64,000 bases of DNA from Panacagrimonas perspica. GTDB lineage: Bacteria > Pseudomonadota > Gammaproteobacteria > Nevskiales > Nevskiaceae. Below, in pieces: positions 45,405-55,028 of the stretch. The stretch lies in the NCBI RefSeq assembly GCF_004364935.1, contig NZ_SOBT01000008.1, positions 2,483,534 to 2,547,533 of the forward strand, read 5' to 3'. Within the stretch, counting starts at the first letter, position 1; the number at the start of each line of letters is the position of its first letter. The notes below the pieces were generated by a model. The model saw only the letters and a list, made by a program, of their open reading frames with translations, searched no databases and was not told the origin of the DNA. The translations under genes and the position numbers were made by a program.

Positions 45405-47672
45405 TTACTTGTGGTGAAAGGTATACACACCGTCCCATGCCGGGCCGGGCGGTTTGCTGCGCAATTCGCGGATGCGTTCGATGAACAGTTCGTAGATGCG
45501 GTGCGGTCGTTCCGAGCGGCTCAGGTCCAGCAGCTCCGCCTCGGCCTCGTCCCAGCGTTGCCGCCGGTACAGGATCATTGCGCCCCGGTGTCGCGCCAGA
45601 TCGTGGCGCAGCGCCGGATCGAGCGCTTCCTTGGGGCCCAGCGGCTCGTAGATGCCGACCGGCTCGGCCCGCCCCTTCACGCGCACGAAATCCACTTCGC
45701 GGAACGACCAGTCCTGCGGCGCCGCGGCGCGCGTCCACTCGGTGCACAGGATCGAAACGCCGTATTCCTTGGTCAGGCTCTCGACGCGCGACCCCAGGTT
45801 CACCGCGTCACCGATGACGGTATAGGCGACGCGGAATTCCGAGCCCATGTTGCCCACGTGCATCTTTCCGGTGTTGACGCCGACGCCCACGTACAGCGGC
45901 GGCCATCCGCGCCTGGCGAATGCGTCGTCGAGCCCGCGCACGGCGCGCACCAGTTCCATGCCGGCTTCCAGCGCGCGCTGCGCGTGCTGTTCGTCGGTCA
46001 TCGGCGCGCCCCAGAACGCCATGATCGCGTCACCCATGTACTTGTCGATGGTGCCGCGATGGCGCTGGATCACCTCGGTCTGGCGGGTGAGGAATGCGTT
46101 CATCAGCGCCGACAGGTCGCGCACTTCCATCTTTTCGGAAATGTCGGTAAAGCCGCGCACGTCGGTGAACAGCACGCTCATCTCGCGTGATTCGCCCTCC
46201 ATGCTGATGGCCTGGCCGGACGCGGACATTTCCTCCACCACTTCGGGCGGAACGTACTGGCCGAACTTGAGCTGCGTATCGCGCGCACGCCGCGATTCGA
46301 ACAGATACCCGACCAGCAGGTGTCCCATGAGCAGGACCAGCGTGAACACCACCGGCACGCCCAGCGGCATCACGAAGTTCGACGCCGTCCACATCCACAT
46401 GGCCAGTGCGATCACGGCCGCGATCACGCCGACGGCGAGACCCGCGCCGGCCAGCGGCGAGAGCCGCGGGAACGCCAGGCCCACGACCAGCACGATCACC
46501 AGCAGGACGCTGACCTCGATACCGTTGTAGTAAGGCGCCTTGCGCTTGATGCGGCCTTCGAGCATTCCCGAGACGAGGTTGGCGTGCACCTCGACTCCGG
46601 CGTAGTTCTGTCCTACCGGCGTGCTCCGCAGATCGAACAGGCCGGCCGCGCTGGTACCCAGCAGCACGATCCTGTCGCGCAGCAGCGTCTCGTCGACGCG
46701 ACCATGCAGCACGTCGGTCACCGACAGATAGCGGAACGAACCGAAACGGCCGCGATACGGAACCAGCGCCGCCACGGTGCCATCCACCGGAACGACCAGA
46801 TCGCCGACGACGAGGTTCTCGATGTTCAGCGAGGTACGGACATCGGGCGGCGAGAACTGCAGCTCGACCGGCGGATTGCCGAGCGAAAGCCGCGTCAGCG
46901 CCAGCGCCAGCGACGGATACAGCGCACCGGCATACTTCTGCACGAGCGGAACGCGCCGGAAAACGCCGTCGGCGTCGAGCAGGGGATTGTCGAAATAGCC
47001 GCAGTGCGGCGTCGCGCCCTGCAGTCCCGGCAGGTTACCGGTGAAGCCGAGCGCGCTGGCGAAATCGACCGCGTAGAGCGCGGCCGCGTTGTCCTTTACC
47101 AGCGGAGCGCACAACGCGCCGCTGATCGGCGTGTCGCCCGGCATCAGCGCGGGCTTGAAGAAATAGGCCAGCACCACCGCACGACCCTTCAGGGCCTCGG
47201 CGAAGCGGCGATCGTTGTCGAACTGCGGCGCCAGGACAGCGACGCGCTTGGCAAACCCAGGCAGATCCGCGAGCTCTTCGGCGGCCAGACGTTCCAGCAG
47301 GGCCGCGCCGGAACTGCGGTCCGGTTCGGAAAACAGGATGTCCGAGCCGAGCGCGCGGATGTGATAGCGATCGAACAGCAGGTCGAGCAGCTCGGCGAGA
47401 CGGTCGCGTGGCAGCGGCCAGCCCTCGGCCGCCAAAGTCCTGTCGTCCATGTCGAGGATCACGACCTTGTCGTCGACCGTGTTCTGCAACGTCAGGCGGA
47501 TACGCTCGTCGTAGGTCCAAGCCTCGATCTGCGTCAGCAGGCCCATCGGGGCGTAACCGGCGCTGTGCAGGACGAACAACGCGAAGACGAACAGTCCCAA
47601 GCCCAGGCGTATGGCCCAGCGCCGAACCTTGTGCTTCGCCCCGAGTCCGAGTCCGAGTCCCCTCATTCCCAT
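45405..47672 (-). CDS. CHASE2-domain adenylate/guanylate cyclase
   Basis: 755 residues. A first helix (about 20-40) is followed by a periplasmic CHASE2 sensor (about 45-340; DKVVILDMDDRTLAAEGWPLPRDRLAELLDLL, FDLRSTPVGQNYAGVEVHANLVSGML). Three more helices (about 355-440) lead to a class III cyclase domain (about 495-690). The metal Asp lie in FTDVRGFTDIS (about 505) and YMGDAIMAFWG; the transition-state residues are in YTVIGDAVNLGSRVESL. So it should be active and make cAMP or cGMP on an extracytoplasmic signal. Start at ATG 47672; a second ATG lies at 47666. It is divergent from gspC. Confidence 0.93.
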   Translation of the reverse strand: MGMRGLGLGLGAKHKVRRWAIRLGLGLFVFALFVLHSAGYAPMGLLTQIEAWTYDERIRLTLQNTVDDKVVILDMDDRTLAAEGWPLPRDRLAELLDLLFDRYHIRALGSDILFSEPDRSSGAALLERLAAEELADLPGFAKRVAVLAPQFDNDRRFAEALKGRAVVLAYFFKPALMPGDTPISGALCAPLVKDNAAALYAVDFASALGFTGNLPGLQGATPHCGYFDNPLLDADGVFRRVPLVQKYAGALYPSLALALTRLSLGNPPVELQFSPPDVRTSLNIENLVVGDLVVPVDGTVAALVPYRGRFGSFRYLSVTDVLHGRVDETLLRDRIVLLGTSAAGLFDLRSTPVGQNYAGVEVHANLVSGMLEGRIKRKAPYYNGIEVSVLLVIVLVVGLAFPRLSPLAGAGLAVGVIAAVIALAMWMWTASNFVMPLGVPVVFTLVLLMGHLLVGYLFESRRARDTQLKFGQYVPPEVVEEMSASGQAISMEGESREMSVLFTDVRGFTDISEKMEVRDLSALMNAFLTRQTEVIQRHRGTIDKYMGDAIMAFWGAPMTDEQHAQRALEAGMELVRAVRGLDDAFARRGWPPLYVGVGVNTGKMHVGNMGSEFRVAYTVIGDAVNLGSRVESLTKEYGVSILCTEWTRAAAPQDWSFREVDFVRVKGRAEPVGIYEPLGPKEALDPALRHDLARHRGAMILYRRQRWDEAEAELLDLSRSERPHRIYELFIERIRELRSKPPGPAWDGVYTFHHK

Positions 47673-47860
47673 TTCTTCTTTTTTTACGCCCCACCGATCC
47701 CCAGCAGCTTTGTACACACTCTGCAAAGCTCGCGCCGCATTGTGTCGGGCTTCGGGCCAGCGTGGTAGCCGCCGGCAATCTCGCAACCGGACCACTGCGT
47801 CCGCTCCAGACAACCCTGAACAACAGCCGGCGCGCACAACGCGCGGGTTATGATTCGCTA

Positions 47861-48751
47861 ATGCCCTCCAGCCTTCGCACGCCCCCCGCCCTGCTGCGCG
47901 CCTATGAACGTCATGCACGTTCGCTTCCGCGCTTCGCGGAGGTCGTGCTGGTGATCCTGCTGGCGCATGCGGCGGCCATCCTGGCGTGGCAGCTTCTTCC
48001 GAAGCCGCAGGCCCTGGTCTGGCAGGCGCCCCGCGCGGCCACTCCGGCGCCGGGCAGCATGGGTGCAGCGCCGACCGGGCCGAACATCGACCTGATCGCC
48101 GACTCGCACCTGTTCGGCGAGGCCGCAGTGGTGGCCGATCCGGCGCTCAGCGAACTTGCTGGTGCACCGGACACGCGGCTGGACCTGACGCTGCTCGGCA
48201 TCCTGTCCGCCACGATCGAGCGCGGGTCGCGCGCCCTGATCGGCACGTCCAACGGCGAAGAGAAGCCTTACGCGATCGGCGACGACGTGGTGCGTGGCGT
48301 GCGGCTCCAGGCGATCTTCGCGGACCGCGTGATCCTCGCCCGCGGAAGCCAGCTCGAGGCGTTGCGCCTGAACAAGGACGCTCCGTCGCAGGGCCTGCCG
48401 CTGGCCGCCGTCGAGCAGCCGGTGCCGGCCACCGACACCGGCCGCATGCTCACGACAATCCGGCAGGAACTGCTCAACGATCCGAGCCGCGCCTCCGAGT
48501 ACATCCGCATCCAGCCCGCATCCAGCGGAGGTCAGCTGAAGGGGTATCGCCTGTACCCGGGCCGCGATCGCGGCGCGTTCAACGCCGTGGGCCTTCGTCC
48601 TGGAGATTTGGTCACACAGGTCAATGGCATACAATTGAACGATGCCAACACTGCCCTGCAGATGCTGGGGCAGTTGAGCCAGGCCGGCAGCGTATCGCTG
48701 GTAGTGGAACGCGGTGGACAGCAGCAGACCGTGAACGTCAATTTCAATTGA
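47861..48751 (+). CDS. gspC: Type II secretion system protein GspC
   Basis: 296 residues. A short cytoplasmic tail, one membrane helix (about 26-46, VVLVILLAHAAAILAWQLLP) and then the homology region (about 75-170; DLIADSHLFGEA, LTLLGILSATIERGSRALIGTSNGEEKPYAIGDDVVRGVRLQAIFADRVILARGSQLEAL). The C-terminal PDZ-like domain contains LYPGRDRGAFNAVGLRPGDLVTQVNGIQL. GspC links the inner-membrane platform to the secretin GspD. First of four gsp genes, 4 bases before gspD. A helical PDZ is typical. Confidence 0.95.
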   Translation: MPSSLRTPPALLRAYERHARSLPRFAEVVLVILLAHAAAILAWQLLPKPQALVWQAPRAATPAPGSMGAAPTGPNIDLIADSHLFGEAAVVADPALSELAGAPDTRLDLTLLGILSATIERGSRALIGTSNGEEKPYAIGDDVVRGVRLQAIFADRVILARGSQLEALRLNKDAPSQGLPLAAVEQPVPATDTGRMLTTIRQELLNDPSRASEYIRIQPASSGGQLKGYRLYPGRDRGAFNAVGLRPGDLVTQVNGIQLNDANTALQMLGQLSQAGSVSLVVERGGQQQTVNVNFN

Positions 48752-48755
48752 TCGA

Positions 48756-50987
48756 ATGAAGAAACTTCTCGCGGGATTGCTCACGCTGACCCTGTTCGGT
48801 ACGACCCTGGCAGCACGTGCCGATGTCACGCTGAACCTCAAGGACGCCGATATCGCGACCTTGATCCAGACCGTCAGCGAGGTCACGGGCAAGAATTTCA
48901 TCGTCGACCCGCGCGTCAAGGGCAAGGTCACGGTGGTGTCGTCCAGCCCGATGAACGAGGCCGGCCTTTACGAGACCTTCCTCGCCGTTCTCCAGGTGCA
49001 GGGGTTCGCCGCCATTCCGGCCGGCGACACGATCAAGATCGTGCCCGAGACCAATGCCCGGCAGGACGGCGGCGGCTACAACTCGGGCGGCTCCGGTCTT
49101 CCGATCGACGAGATCGTGACGCACGTCTACGCGATCCAGAACGTGTCGGCTGCGCAGCTCGTGCCGATCCTGCGTCCGCTGGTTCCGCAGTGGGGTCACC
49201 TGGCCGCGTATGCCGGCAGCAACATGCTGATCATCTCGGATCGTGCCGCCAACGTGGTGCGCCTCGAGAAGCTGATCCGCCAGATCGACCTTTCGGGCGA
49301 TCGCGGCATCGAGATCGTGAAGCTCGAATATGCCGGCGCCACCGAAGTGGTGCGGGTGCTGACCTCGCTGGCCCAGGGCGACAAGCAGGGACAGCAGGAC
49401 CCCTCGCAGCGCCAGATCGCCGTCATCGCCGACGAGCGCTCCAACGCCGTGCTGGTGGCCGGCGACCGTACCGAGCGCGTCAAGCTGCTCGAGATCATCA
49501 AGCAACTCGATGTGCCCGTCGGGGAAGACGGTGCGACGCAGGTCGTGTACCTGAAGTACGCCGACTCCGAGAACCTCGCGCCGATCCTCGAAGGCTACGC
49601 ACAGCAGGTCAACAAGGGTCCTGCCGGCGCCCAGGCCGCGCAGGCGGCGGCAACCGCGGCAGGTCCGAACGCCAACGGCGTGCGCGTGCTGGCGGACAAG
49701 GACACCAATGCGCTGATCATCACCGCGCCGCCCAAGACGATGCGTCAGGTTCGCGACGTCATCGCGCAGCTCGACATCCGCCGCGCGCAGGTTCTGGTGG
49801 AAGGCATCATCGCGGAAGTCAGCGCGAGCAAATCCAGCGCGCTGGGCATCGACTGGGCCGTCTTCAACGGCGACCGGATTGCCGCGGCGGGTCTGCTCGA
49901 CCCGGCGACCCTGGCGGCCGTGCAGGCGCTGGGTACTGTGACCGGCAGCAGCTCCAGCTCGTCCAACAGCGATCTGGCGGCGCTCGGCCTGCTCGGCAAC
50001 GGCATCAACATCGGAGGCGGCCGCGTGGGCGGCAACGGCACCAGCTTTGCGCTGCTTCTCAAGGCCATCAAGGGCGATGGCGACTCCAACGTGCTCTCGA
50101 CGCCGACGCTGGTGACGATGGACAACGAGGAAGCGGAAATCTCGGTGGGCCAGGAAGTGCCGTTCCTCACCGGCTCGTTCAGCAATACCGGCTCGAGTAA
50201 CGGCTCGTCGCTCAACCCCTTCCAGACGATCGAACGCAAAGACGTGGGCCTGACCTTGGGCATCACGCCGCAGATCAACGAAGGCGACAACATCAAGCTC
50301 AAGCTCAAGCTCGAGGTTTCGAGCCTGGTCACCGGCTCGACCGGCGGCGCCGTCGACCTGGTCACCAACAAGCGCACGCTGACCAACACGGTGAGCGTCG
50401 AGGACGGGCAGGTCCTGGTGCTGGGCGGCCTGATCGACGAGAACATGAACGACACGCAGCGCGGCGTGCCGTTCCTCAGTGACATCCCGCTGATCGGCTC
50501 GCTGTTCCGCTATCGCTCGGTGGGCAACAACAAGCGCAACCTGATGGTGTTCATCAAGCCGGCGATCCTGCGCAAGCAGATGGAAGGCGACTACTACTCG
50601 CGGCTCAAGTACAACTCGATCCGCGACCTGCAGATGTCCACCAGCTCGGGCGGCAACAACGCCGTGCCGTTGGCAGGCGCCCAGCGCATCCTGCTCGAAC
50701 CCTTCGACAAGTACGTCGCCCGTGACGCCGAGGTCCGCCAGCGTGCACAAGCCGCGGCAGCGGCCGAAGCGGCCGCCAAGCTGACGCCGCCGTCGCCGGG
50801 CGCTGTTGCACCGGACACGGCCGCCCCTGTCGCGCCGACGACGGATCTTCCGCCGGTGGATACGGCGCCGTCGTCGCCCCCGCCGTCGAGCCCGACGCTG
50901 CCGCCCATCGAACTCGCGCCGCCGCCGGCGGAGCCCGCGCCCCCCGCCGACGACGCGCAGATCGCGCCCCCGCCGCCACAACCCTAG
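48756..50987 (+). CDS. gspD: Type II secretion secretin GspD
   Basis: 743 residues with signal peptide MKKLLAGLLTLTLFGTTLAARA. N0 and three N repeats follow (VTLNLKDADIATLIQTVSEVTGKNFIVDPRVKGKVTVVSS...; DERSNAVLVAGDRTERVKLLEIIKQLD). The secretin core has VLSTPTLVTMDNEEAEISVGQEVPFLTG and VEDGQVLVLGGLIDE. A Pro/Ala-rich tail of about 65 residues extends past the core. The dodeca- to pentadecameric channel lets folded exoproteins cross the outer membrane. The tail may bind a pilotin, but no S-domain motif is recognisable. Confidence 0.96.
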   Translation: MKKLLAGLLTLTLFGTTLAARADVTLNLKDADIATLIQTVSEVTGKNFIVDPRVKGKVTVVSSSPMNEAGLYETFLAVLQVQGFAAIPAGDTIKIVPETNARQDGGGYNSGGSGLPIDEIVTHVYAIQNVSAAQLVPILRPLVPQWGHLAAYAGSNMLIISDRAANVVRLEKLIRQIDLSGDRGIEIVKLEYAGATEVVRVLTSLAQGDKQGQQDPSQRQIAVIADERSNAVLVAGDRTERVKLLEIIKQLDVPVGEDGATQVVYLKYADSENLAPILEGYAQQVNKGPAGAQAAQAAATAAGPNANGVRVLADKDTNALIITAPPKTMRQVRDVIAQLDIRRAQVLVEGIIAEVSASKSSALGIDWAVFNGDRIAAAGLLDPATLAAVQALGTVTGSSSSSSNSDLAALGLLGNGINIGGGRVGGNGTSFALLLKAIKGDGDSNVLSTPTLVTMDNEEAEISVGQEVPFLTGSFSNTGSSNGSSLNPFQTIERKDVGLTLGITPQINEGDNIKLKLKLEVSSLVTGSTGGAVDLVTNKRTLTNTVSVEDGQVLVLGGLIDENMNDTQRGVPFLSDIPLIGSLFRYRSVGNNKRNLMVFIKPAILRKQMEGDYYSRLKYNSIRDLQMSTSSGGNNAVPLAGAQRILLEPFDKYVARDAEVRQRAQAAAAAEAAAKLTPPSPGAVAPDTAAPVAPTTDLPPVDTAPSSPPPSSPTLPPIELAPPPAEPAPPADDAQIAPPPPQP

Positions 50988-51001
50988 CAGCGAGCCCTTT
51001 C

Positions 51002-52489
51002 ATGGAGCCGCTGCGGCGCCCACCTTTCGCGTTTGCCAAGCGTCACGGCCTGATCGTGACCGAGGATCGTGGCGATCACGTCATCGTGATGGCACGCCCC
51101 GGCACCAGTGTCGATGCGCTCCAGGAGGCGCGTCGGTTCGTCGGCCGCCCGGTGCGGCTGCAGCGGGTCAATGCCGACGAGTTCGATGCACTGCTGTCGC
51201 GTACCTACGAAGGCCAGACCGGTGCCGCGGCCAGCCTGATGGATGGACTCGATGCCGAAGACAGCGATCTGGACGCGCTCGCGCAGGCGCTGTCCGAAAA
51301 CCAGGATCTTCTCGAGTCCAATGACGATGCCCCGGTCATCCGGTTCATCAACGGACTGCTGGTCGAGGCGATCAAGGAAAACGCCTCGGACATCCACATC
51401 GAAAGTTTCGAGAGCCGCCTGCAGGTGCGCTTTCGCGTCGACGGCGTGCTGCGCGAGGTGATGCAGCCGCCGCGCGCGCTTGCGCCGCGACTGGTGTCGC
51501 GCATCAAGGTCATGGCCAAGCTCGACATCGCGGAAAAACGCCTGCCGCAGGACGGCCGCATCAGCCGCGCATTCGGCGGCCGCAAGGTGGACGTGCGCGT
51601 CAGCACGATCCCGACCGGTACCAATCTCGAACGCGTCGTGATGCGTATTCTCGACAAGCAGGCCGAGCGTCTCGACCTCGGCGAGCTGGGCCTGGACGAC
51701 GCGCAGATCGAAGTGCTGAACCGGATCATCTTCCGGCCGTACGGCATCCTGCTGGTCACCGGCCCCACCGGATCGGGCAAGACGACGACGCTGTATTCGG
51801 CGCTCTCGGTGCTCAACGACCGCTCGCGCAACATCATGACGGTCGAAGATCCCATCGAGTACTACATCGACGGCGTCGGGCAGACCCAGGTCAACACCAA
51901 GGTGGAGATGACGTTCGCGCGGGGGCTTCGCGCGATCCTTCGCCAGGATCCCGACGTCGTGATGGTCGGCGAAATCCGTGACCTCGACACCGCGCAGATC
52001 GCGGTCCAGGCCAGCCAGACCGGCCATCTCGTGCTCTCGACGCTGCATACCAACACCGCCGTCGGCGCGGTGACGCGTCTGCGCGACATGGGCGTCGAGC
52101 CCTATCAGCTCTCGTCTTCGCTGGTGGGCCTGATGGCGCAGCGCCTCGTGCGCACGCTGTGCCCGCACTGCAAGCAGCCGTACGACCCGAGCCTCGCCGA
52201 AGTCGAGCAGCTCGGCATCGCGCCGGCGCGGCACGGCACGTTCCAGCTCTTCAAGTCGGTGGGCTGCCCGCTGTGCCGCCACACCGGCTTCCTGGGCCGC
52301 AGCGGCATCCAGGAAATCATCGATATCGATCGGCAGATCGAGTCGATGATCCATGACAACGCCAGCGAGCAGTCGCTCGAGAGTTATGCTCGCTCGAAGG
52401 GTCCGGGCATCGTGCAATCGGGGCGCAACAAGGTGCTGCGCGGCGAAACGACGATGCGCGAGGTCCTGCGCGTGACGATCGAAGAATGA
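51002..52489 (+). CDS. gspE: Type II secretion ATPase GspE
   Basis: 495 residues. The N-terminal domain (1-105) precedes the two-lobed ATPase: Walker A GPTGSGKT (254-261), the Asp box (EDPIEY), Walker B VVMVGEIRD (319-327) and His box GHLVLSTLHTN. A tetracysteine zinc module is at 387, 390, 422 and 425 (CPHC, CPLC). It powers the assembly of the pseudopilus from the cytoplasm. ATG at 51002 starts MEPLRRPPFAFAKRHG, 14 bases after gspD. Normal GspE size. Confidence 0.97.
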   Translation: MEPLRRPPFAFAKRHGLIVTEDRGDHVIVMARPGTSVDALQEARRFVGRPVRLQRVNADEFDALLSRTYEGQTGAAASLMDGLDAEDSDLDALAQALSENQDLLESNDDAPVIRFINGLLVEAIKENASDIHIESFESRLQVRFRVDGVLREVMQPPRALAPRLVSRIKVMAKLDIAEKRLPQDGRISRAFGGRKVDVRVSTIPTGTNLERVVMRILDKQAERLDLGELGLDDAQIEVLNRIIFRPYGILLVTGPTGSGKTTTLYSALSVLNDRSRNIMTVEDPIEYYIDGVGQTQVNTKVEMTFARGLRAILRQDPDVVMVGEIRDLDTAQIAVQASQTGHLVLSTLHTNTAVGAVTRLRDMGVEPYQLSSSLVGLMAQRLVRTLCPHCKQPYDPSLAEVEQLGIAPARHGTFQLFKSVGCPLCRHTGFLGRSGIQEIIDIDRQIESMIHDNASEQSLESYARSKGPGIVQSGRNKVLRGETTMREVLRVTIEE

Positions 52490-52499
52490 CGAAAAGCTA

Positions 52500-53717
52500 A
52501 TGTCCGCGTTCGAATACACCGCTCTGACCGCCTCCGGCGGGCAGGAACGCGGGCTGATCGAAGGCGACACCGCGCGCCACGCGCGCAGTGCCCTGCGCGA
52601 CCGCGGCCTGATGCCGCTGGAGATCCGCGAGGTCCAGGAGCGCTCGGCGCAGCAGTCGCAGCTGTTCGGCGGCGGTGGCGGCAGCATCAGCACCACCGAA
52701 CTCACGCTGTTCACGCGGCAGCTCGCTACCCTCGTGCGCTCCGGCCTGCCGCTGGACGAAGCGCTGGCCGCCGTATCGCAGCAGAGCGAATCCAAGCGCG
52801 TGAAGCGCATCGCGCTGGGCGTACGCTCCTCGGTGCTCGAAGGCTCGAGCCTGGCGCAGGCGCTCAATCAGTTTCCCAACGCGTTTCCGCCGCTGTTCCG
52901 CGCAACGGTCGAGGCCGGTGAACAATCCGGCAAGCTCGACTACATCCTCGAGCGTCTCGCCGAATACGTGGAACGACGCCAGGAACTGCAGCAGAAGGTC
53001 CTGCTGGCCTCGCTCTATCCGGTCATCCTGACCGTGGTGGCGATCGGCGTCGTCGTGCTGCTGCTGGCCTACGTGGTACCGCAGGTCGTCGGCGTTTACG
53101 GCGACATCAAGCAAGAGTTGCCTGGCCTTACGAAAGGCCTGATCGCTCTCAGCGACTTCGTGCGCGACTACGGTCTCTACGTGGGTGCTGCGCTGATCGC
53201 GGCGCTGTTCGTTTTCAGCCGGATGATGCGCAACGAGGATTTCCGGCGAAAGGTGCACCACATCCAGTTGCGCCTCCCGCTGATCGGCCGCCTCACGCGC
53301 GGCGCCAATACGGGCCGCTTCACGCGCACGCTGGGCATCCTTTTCGGGAGCGGCGTGCCGATCCTCGACGCGATGCGGATCGGAACCCAGGTCGTGTCGA
53401 ACGTGCCGATGCGGGACGCCATCGATATCGCGACGAGCAAGGTGCGCGAAGGCGCGCCGCTGGCGCGATCTCTGGGCGAGAGCAAGCTGTTCCCGCCGAT
53501 CGCGTTGCACCTGATCGCCAGCGGCGAATCTTCGGGACGACTCGACGAGATGCTCGACAACGCCGCGCGCAACCAGGAGCGCGAAGTCGAAACCCTGATC
53601 GGCGCCCTCGTCGCGATTCTCGGGCCGGTGCTGATCCTCGCGATGGGCGGAATCGTGTTGCTGATCGTGCTCGCGATCCTGCTGCCGATCTTCGATCTGA
53701 ACCAGCTCGTCAAATAA
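52500..53717 (+). CDS. gspF: Type II secretion inner-membrane platform protein GspF
   Basis: 405 residues. N-terminal soluble region (MSAFEYTALTASGGQERGLIEGDTARHARSALRDRGLMPLEI), then two copies of the T2SF domain, each ending in membrane helices (LFTRQLATLVRSGLPLDEALAAV...; FTRTLGILFGSGVPILDAMRIGTQVV). Three helices (about 170-195, 220-240 and 375-400). It sits under the secretin and binds GspE. 10 bases after gspE; last gsp gene in this locus, followed by a hairpin. Confidence 0.96.
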   Translation: MSAFEYTALTASGGQERGLIEGDTARHARSALRDRGLMPLEIREVQERSAQQSQLFGGGGGSISTTELTLFTRQLATLVRSGLPLDEALAAVSQQSESKRVKRIALGVRSSVLEGSSLAQALNQFPNAFPPLFRATVEAGEQSGKLDYILERLAEYVERRQELQQKVLLASLYPVILTVVAIGVVVLLLAYVVPQVVGVYGDIKQELPGLTKGLIALSDFVRDYGLYVGAALIAALFVFSRMMRNEDFRRKVHHIQLRLPLIGRLTRGANTGRFTRTLGILFGSGVPILDAMRIGTQVVSNVPMRDAIDIATSKVREGAPLARSLGESKLFPPIALHLIASGESSGRLDEMLDNAARNQEREVETLIGALVAILGPVLILAMGGIVLLIVLAILLPIFDLNQLVK

Positions 53718-53725
53718 TCGAGGCG

Positions 53726-53747
53726 CTGCGCACGTGCTCGTGCGCAG
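53726..53747. terminator. Hairpin between gspF and plsX (convergent)
   Basis: CTGCGCACG-TGCT-CGTGCGCAG, a perfect 9-bp stem, in the 60-base gap between convergent gene ends. No T-run, so strength is uncertain. Confidence 0.5.
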
Positions 53748-53777
53748 GGATCAAAAGGAAAACGGGTGCGCCGCGAC

Positions 53778-54809
53778 TCAGGCCGCGCGAACGTCCACGG
53801 AAGTCTTGAGCGCCTCGCCCAGCAGGGCGCTGATCCGGTGCGGCACGTTTTCCTTGACCTCGCGGATACCGACGCGGATCGCGTTGGCGAAACCCACGAC
53901 GTCGGCGCTGCCGTGCGACTTGACGACCGTACCGTTGAGTCCGAGCAGCGTCGCGCCGTTGTAGTAGCGGGGATCGATGCGCTTGCTCAAGGCCTTGAGC
54001 GCCGGCATGGCGGCGACGGCCGCCATCTTGTGCAGGATCGAGGCCGAGAACTCTTCCTTCAGGAACTGGCGGATCATCTTGGCCACGCCCTCGCCCGTCT
54101 TGAGCGCCACGTTGCCGACGAAACCGTCGCAGACGACGAGGTCGACTTCCGACAGGAAGATGCCGTCGCCTTCGATGAAGCCGATGTAGTTGAGGCTGGA
54201 CGCCTGCAGCATCGTGGCCGCGCCGCGGATGATGTCGTTGCCCTTGATCTCTTCCGATCCGATGTTGAGCAGCGCCACCTTGGGGTGCGCATTGCCCTGC
54301 ATGGCGGTGATCAGCGCCGAGCCCATCACGGCGAACTGAAAGAGCTGCTCGGACGTGCACTCGGCGTTGGCGCCGAGATCGAGCATGTGGACGTAGCCGT
54401 TCACCGATGGGATCGCCGAGACGATGGCGGGGCGATCGATGCCCGGCAGCGTCTTGAGGACGAACTTTGCGGTCGCCATCAGGGCGCCGGTATTGCCGGC
54501 GGAGACCATCGCCTGGGCCTGGCCTTCGTGGACGAGGTCGATCGCGACACGCATCGACGAGTCCTTCTTGCTGCGCAGGACCTTGGACGGACTCTCGTCC
54601 ATGGCCACCGTCTCGGTCGTGTGCCGGATGCTCCGGCGCGAGTCGGGACCGGCCTTCTGCTTGCGCAGTTCAGCCTCGATCTGCGGCTGGTCGCCGACCA
54701 GCACGATCTGAAGATCGGGATCTTCCTGCAGACATGACAGAGCGGCGGGCACGGTCACGCTCAGACCGTGGTCGCCGCTCATCACATCTACGGACAGCGT
54801 GACCGGCAC
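53778..54809 (-). CDS. plsX: Phosphate acyltransferase PlsX
   Basis: 343 residues from GTG 54809. Blocks: LSVDVMSGDHGLSVTVPAALSCL (usually DxMGGD; Gly is Ser here), IVLVGDQPQIEAEL, SPSKVLRSKKDSSMRVAIDLVHEGQAQAMVSAGNTGALMATAKFVLKTLPGIDRPAI, VALLNIGSEEIKGND and VVCDGFVGNVALKTGEG. PlsX makes acyl-phosphate from acyl-ACP for the first step of phospholipid synthesis. It follows yceD-rpmF in the classic order. fabH, which normally follows plsX, is absent; the next gene is gspF, facing it. Confidence 0.96.
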   Translation of the reverse strand: MPVTLSVDVMSGDHGLSVTVPAALSCLQEDPDLQIVLVGDQPQIEAELRKQKAGPDSRRSIRHTTETVAMDESPSKVLRSKKDSSMRVAIDLVHEGQAQAMVSAGNTGALMATAKFVLKTLPGIDRPAIVSAIPSVNGYVHMLDLGANAECTSEQLFQFAVMGSALITAMQGNAHPKVALLNIGSEEIKGNDIIRGAATMLQASSLNYIGFIEGDGIFLSEVDLVVCDGFVGNVALKTGEGVAKMIRQFLKEEFSASILHKMAAVAAMPALKALSKRIDPRYYNGATLLGLNGTVVKSHGSADVVGFANAIRVGIREVKENVPHRISALLGEALKTSVDVRAA

Positions 54810-54832
54810 AGCGCGAGCCGACCGGTCCGGGC

Positions 54833-55027
54833 TTACTCGGACGCGGTTTCCGGCGCGGCCTTGTCGATCACCTTCTTGCCGCGGTAATAACCGTCGGCCG
54901 TCACGTGATGACGCAGGTGGGTCTCACCCGAGGTCGGATCGACCGACAGGGCGGGAGCGGTGAGCGCATCGTGGGCGCGGCGGTGGCCGCGGGTCGAACG
55001 GGATTTGCGAGATTTCTGGACTGCCAT
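54833..55027 (-). CDS. rpmF: 50S ribosomal protein bL32
   Basis: 64 residues: [54 protein letters not shown] is diagnostic of bL32, including [17 protein letters not shown] and the GYYRGKKV end. It lacks the zinc Cys pairs, as in the C-minus form common in gammaproteobacteria. 1 base after yceD and 23 before plsX; these three are usually one operon. Confidence 0.97.
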   Translation of the reverse strand: MAVQKSRKSRSTRGHRRAHDALTAPALSVDPTSGETHLRHHVTADGYYRGKKVIDKAAPETASE

Positions 55028-55028
55028 A

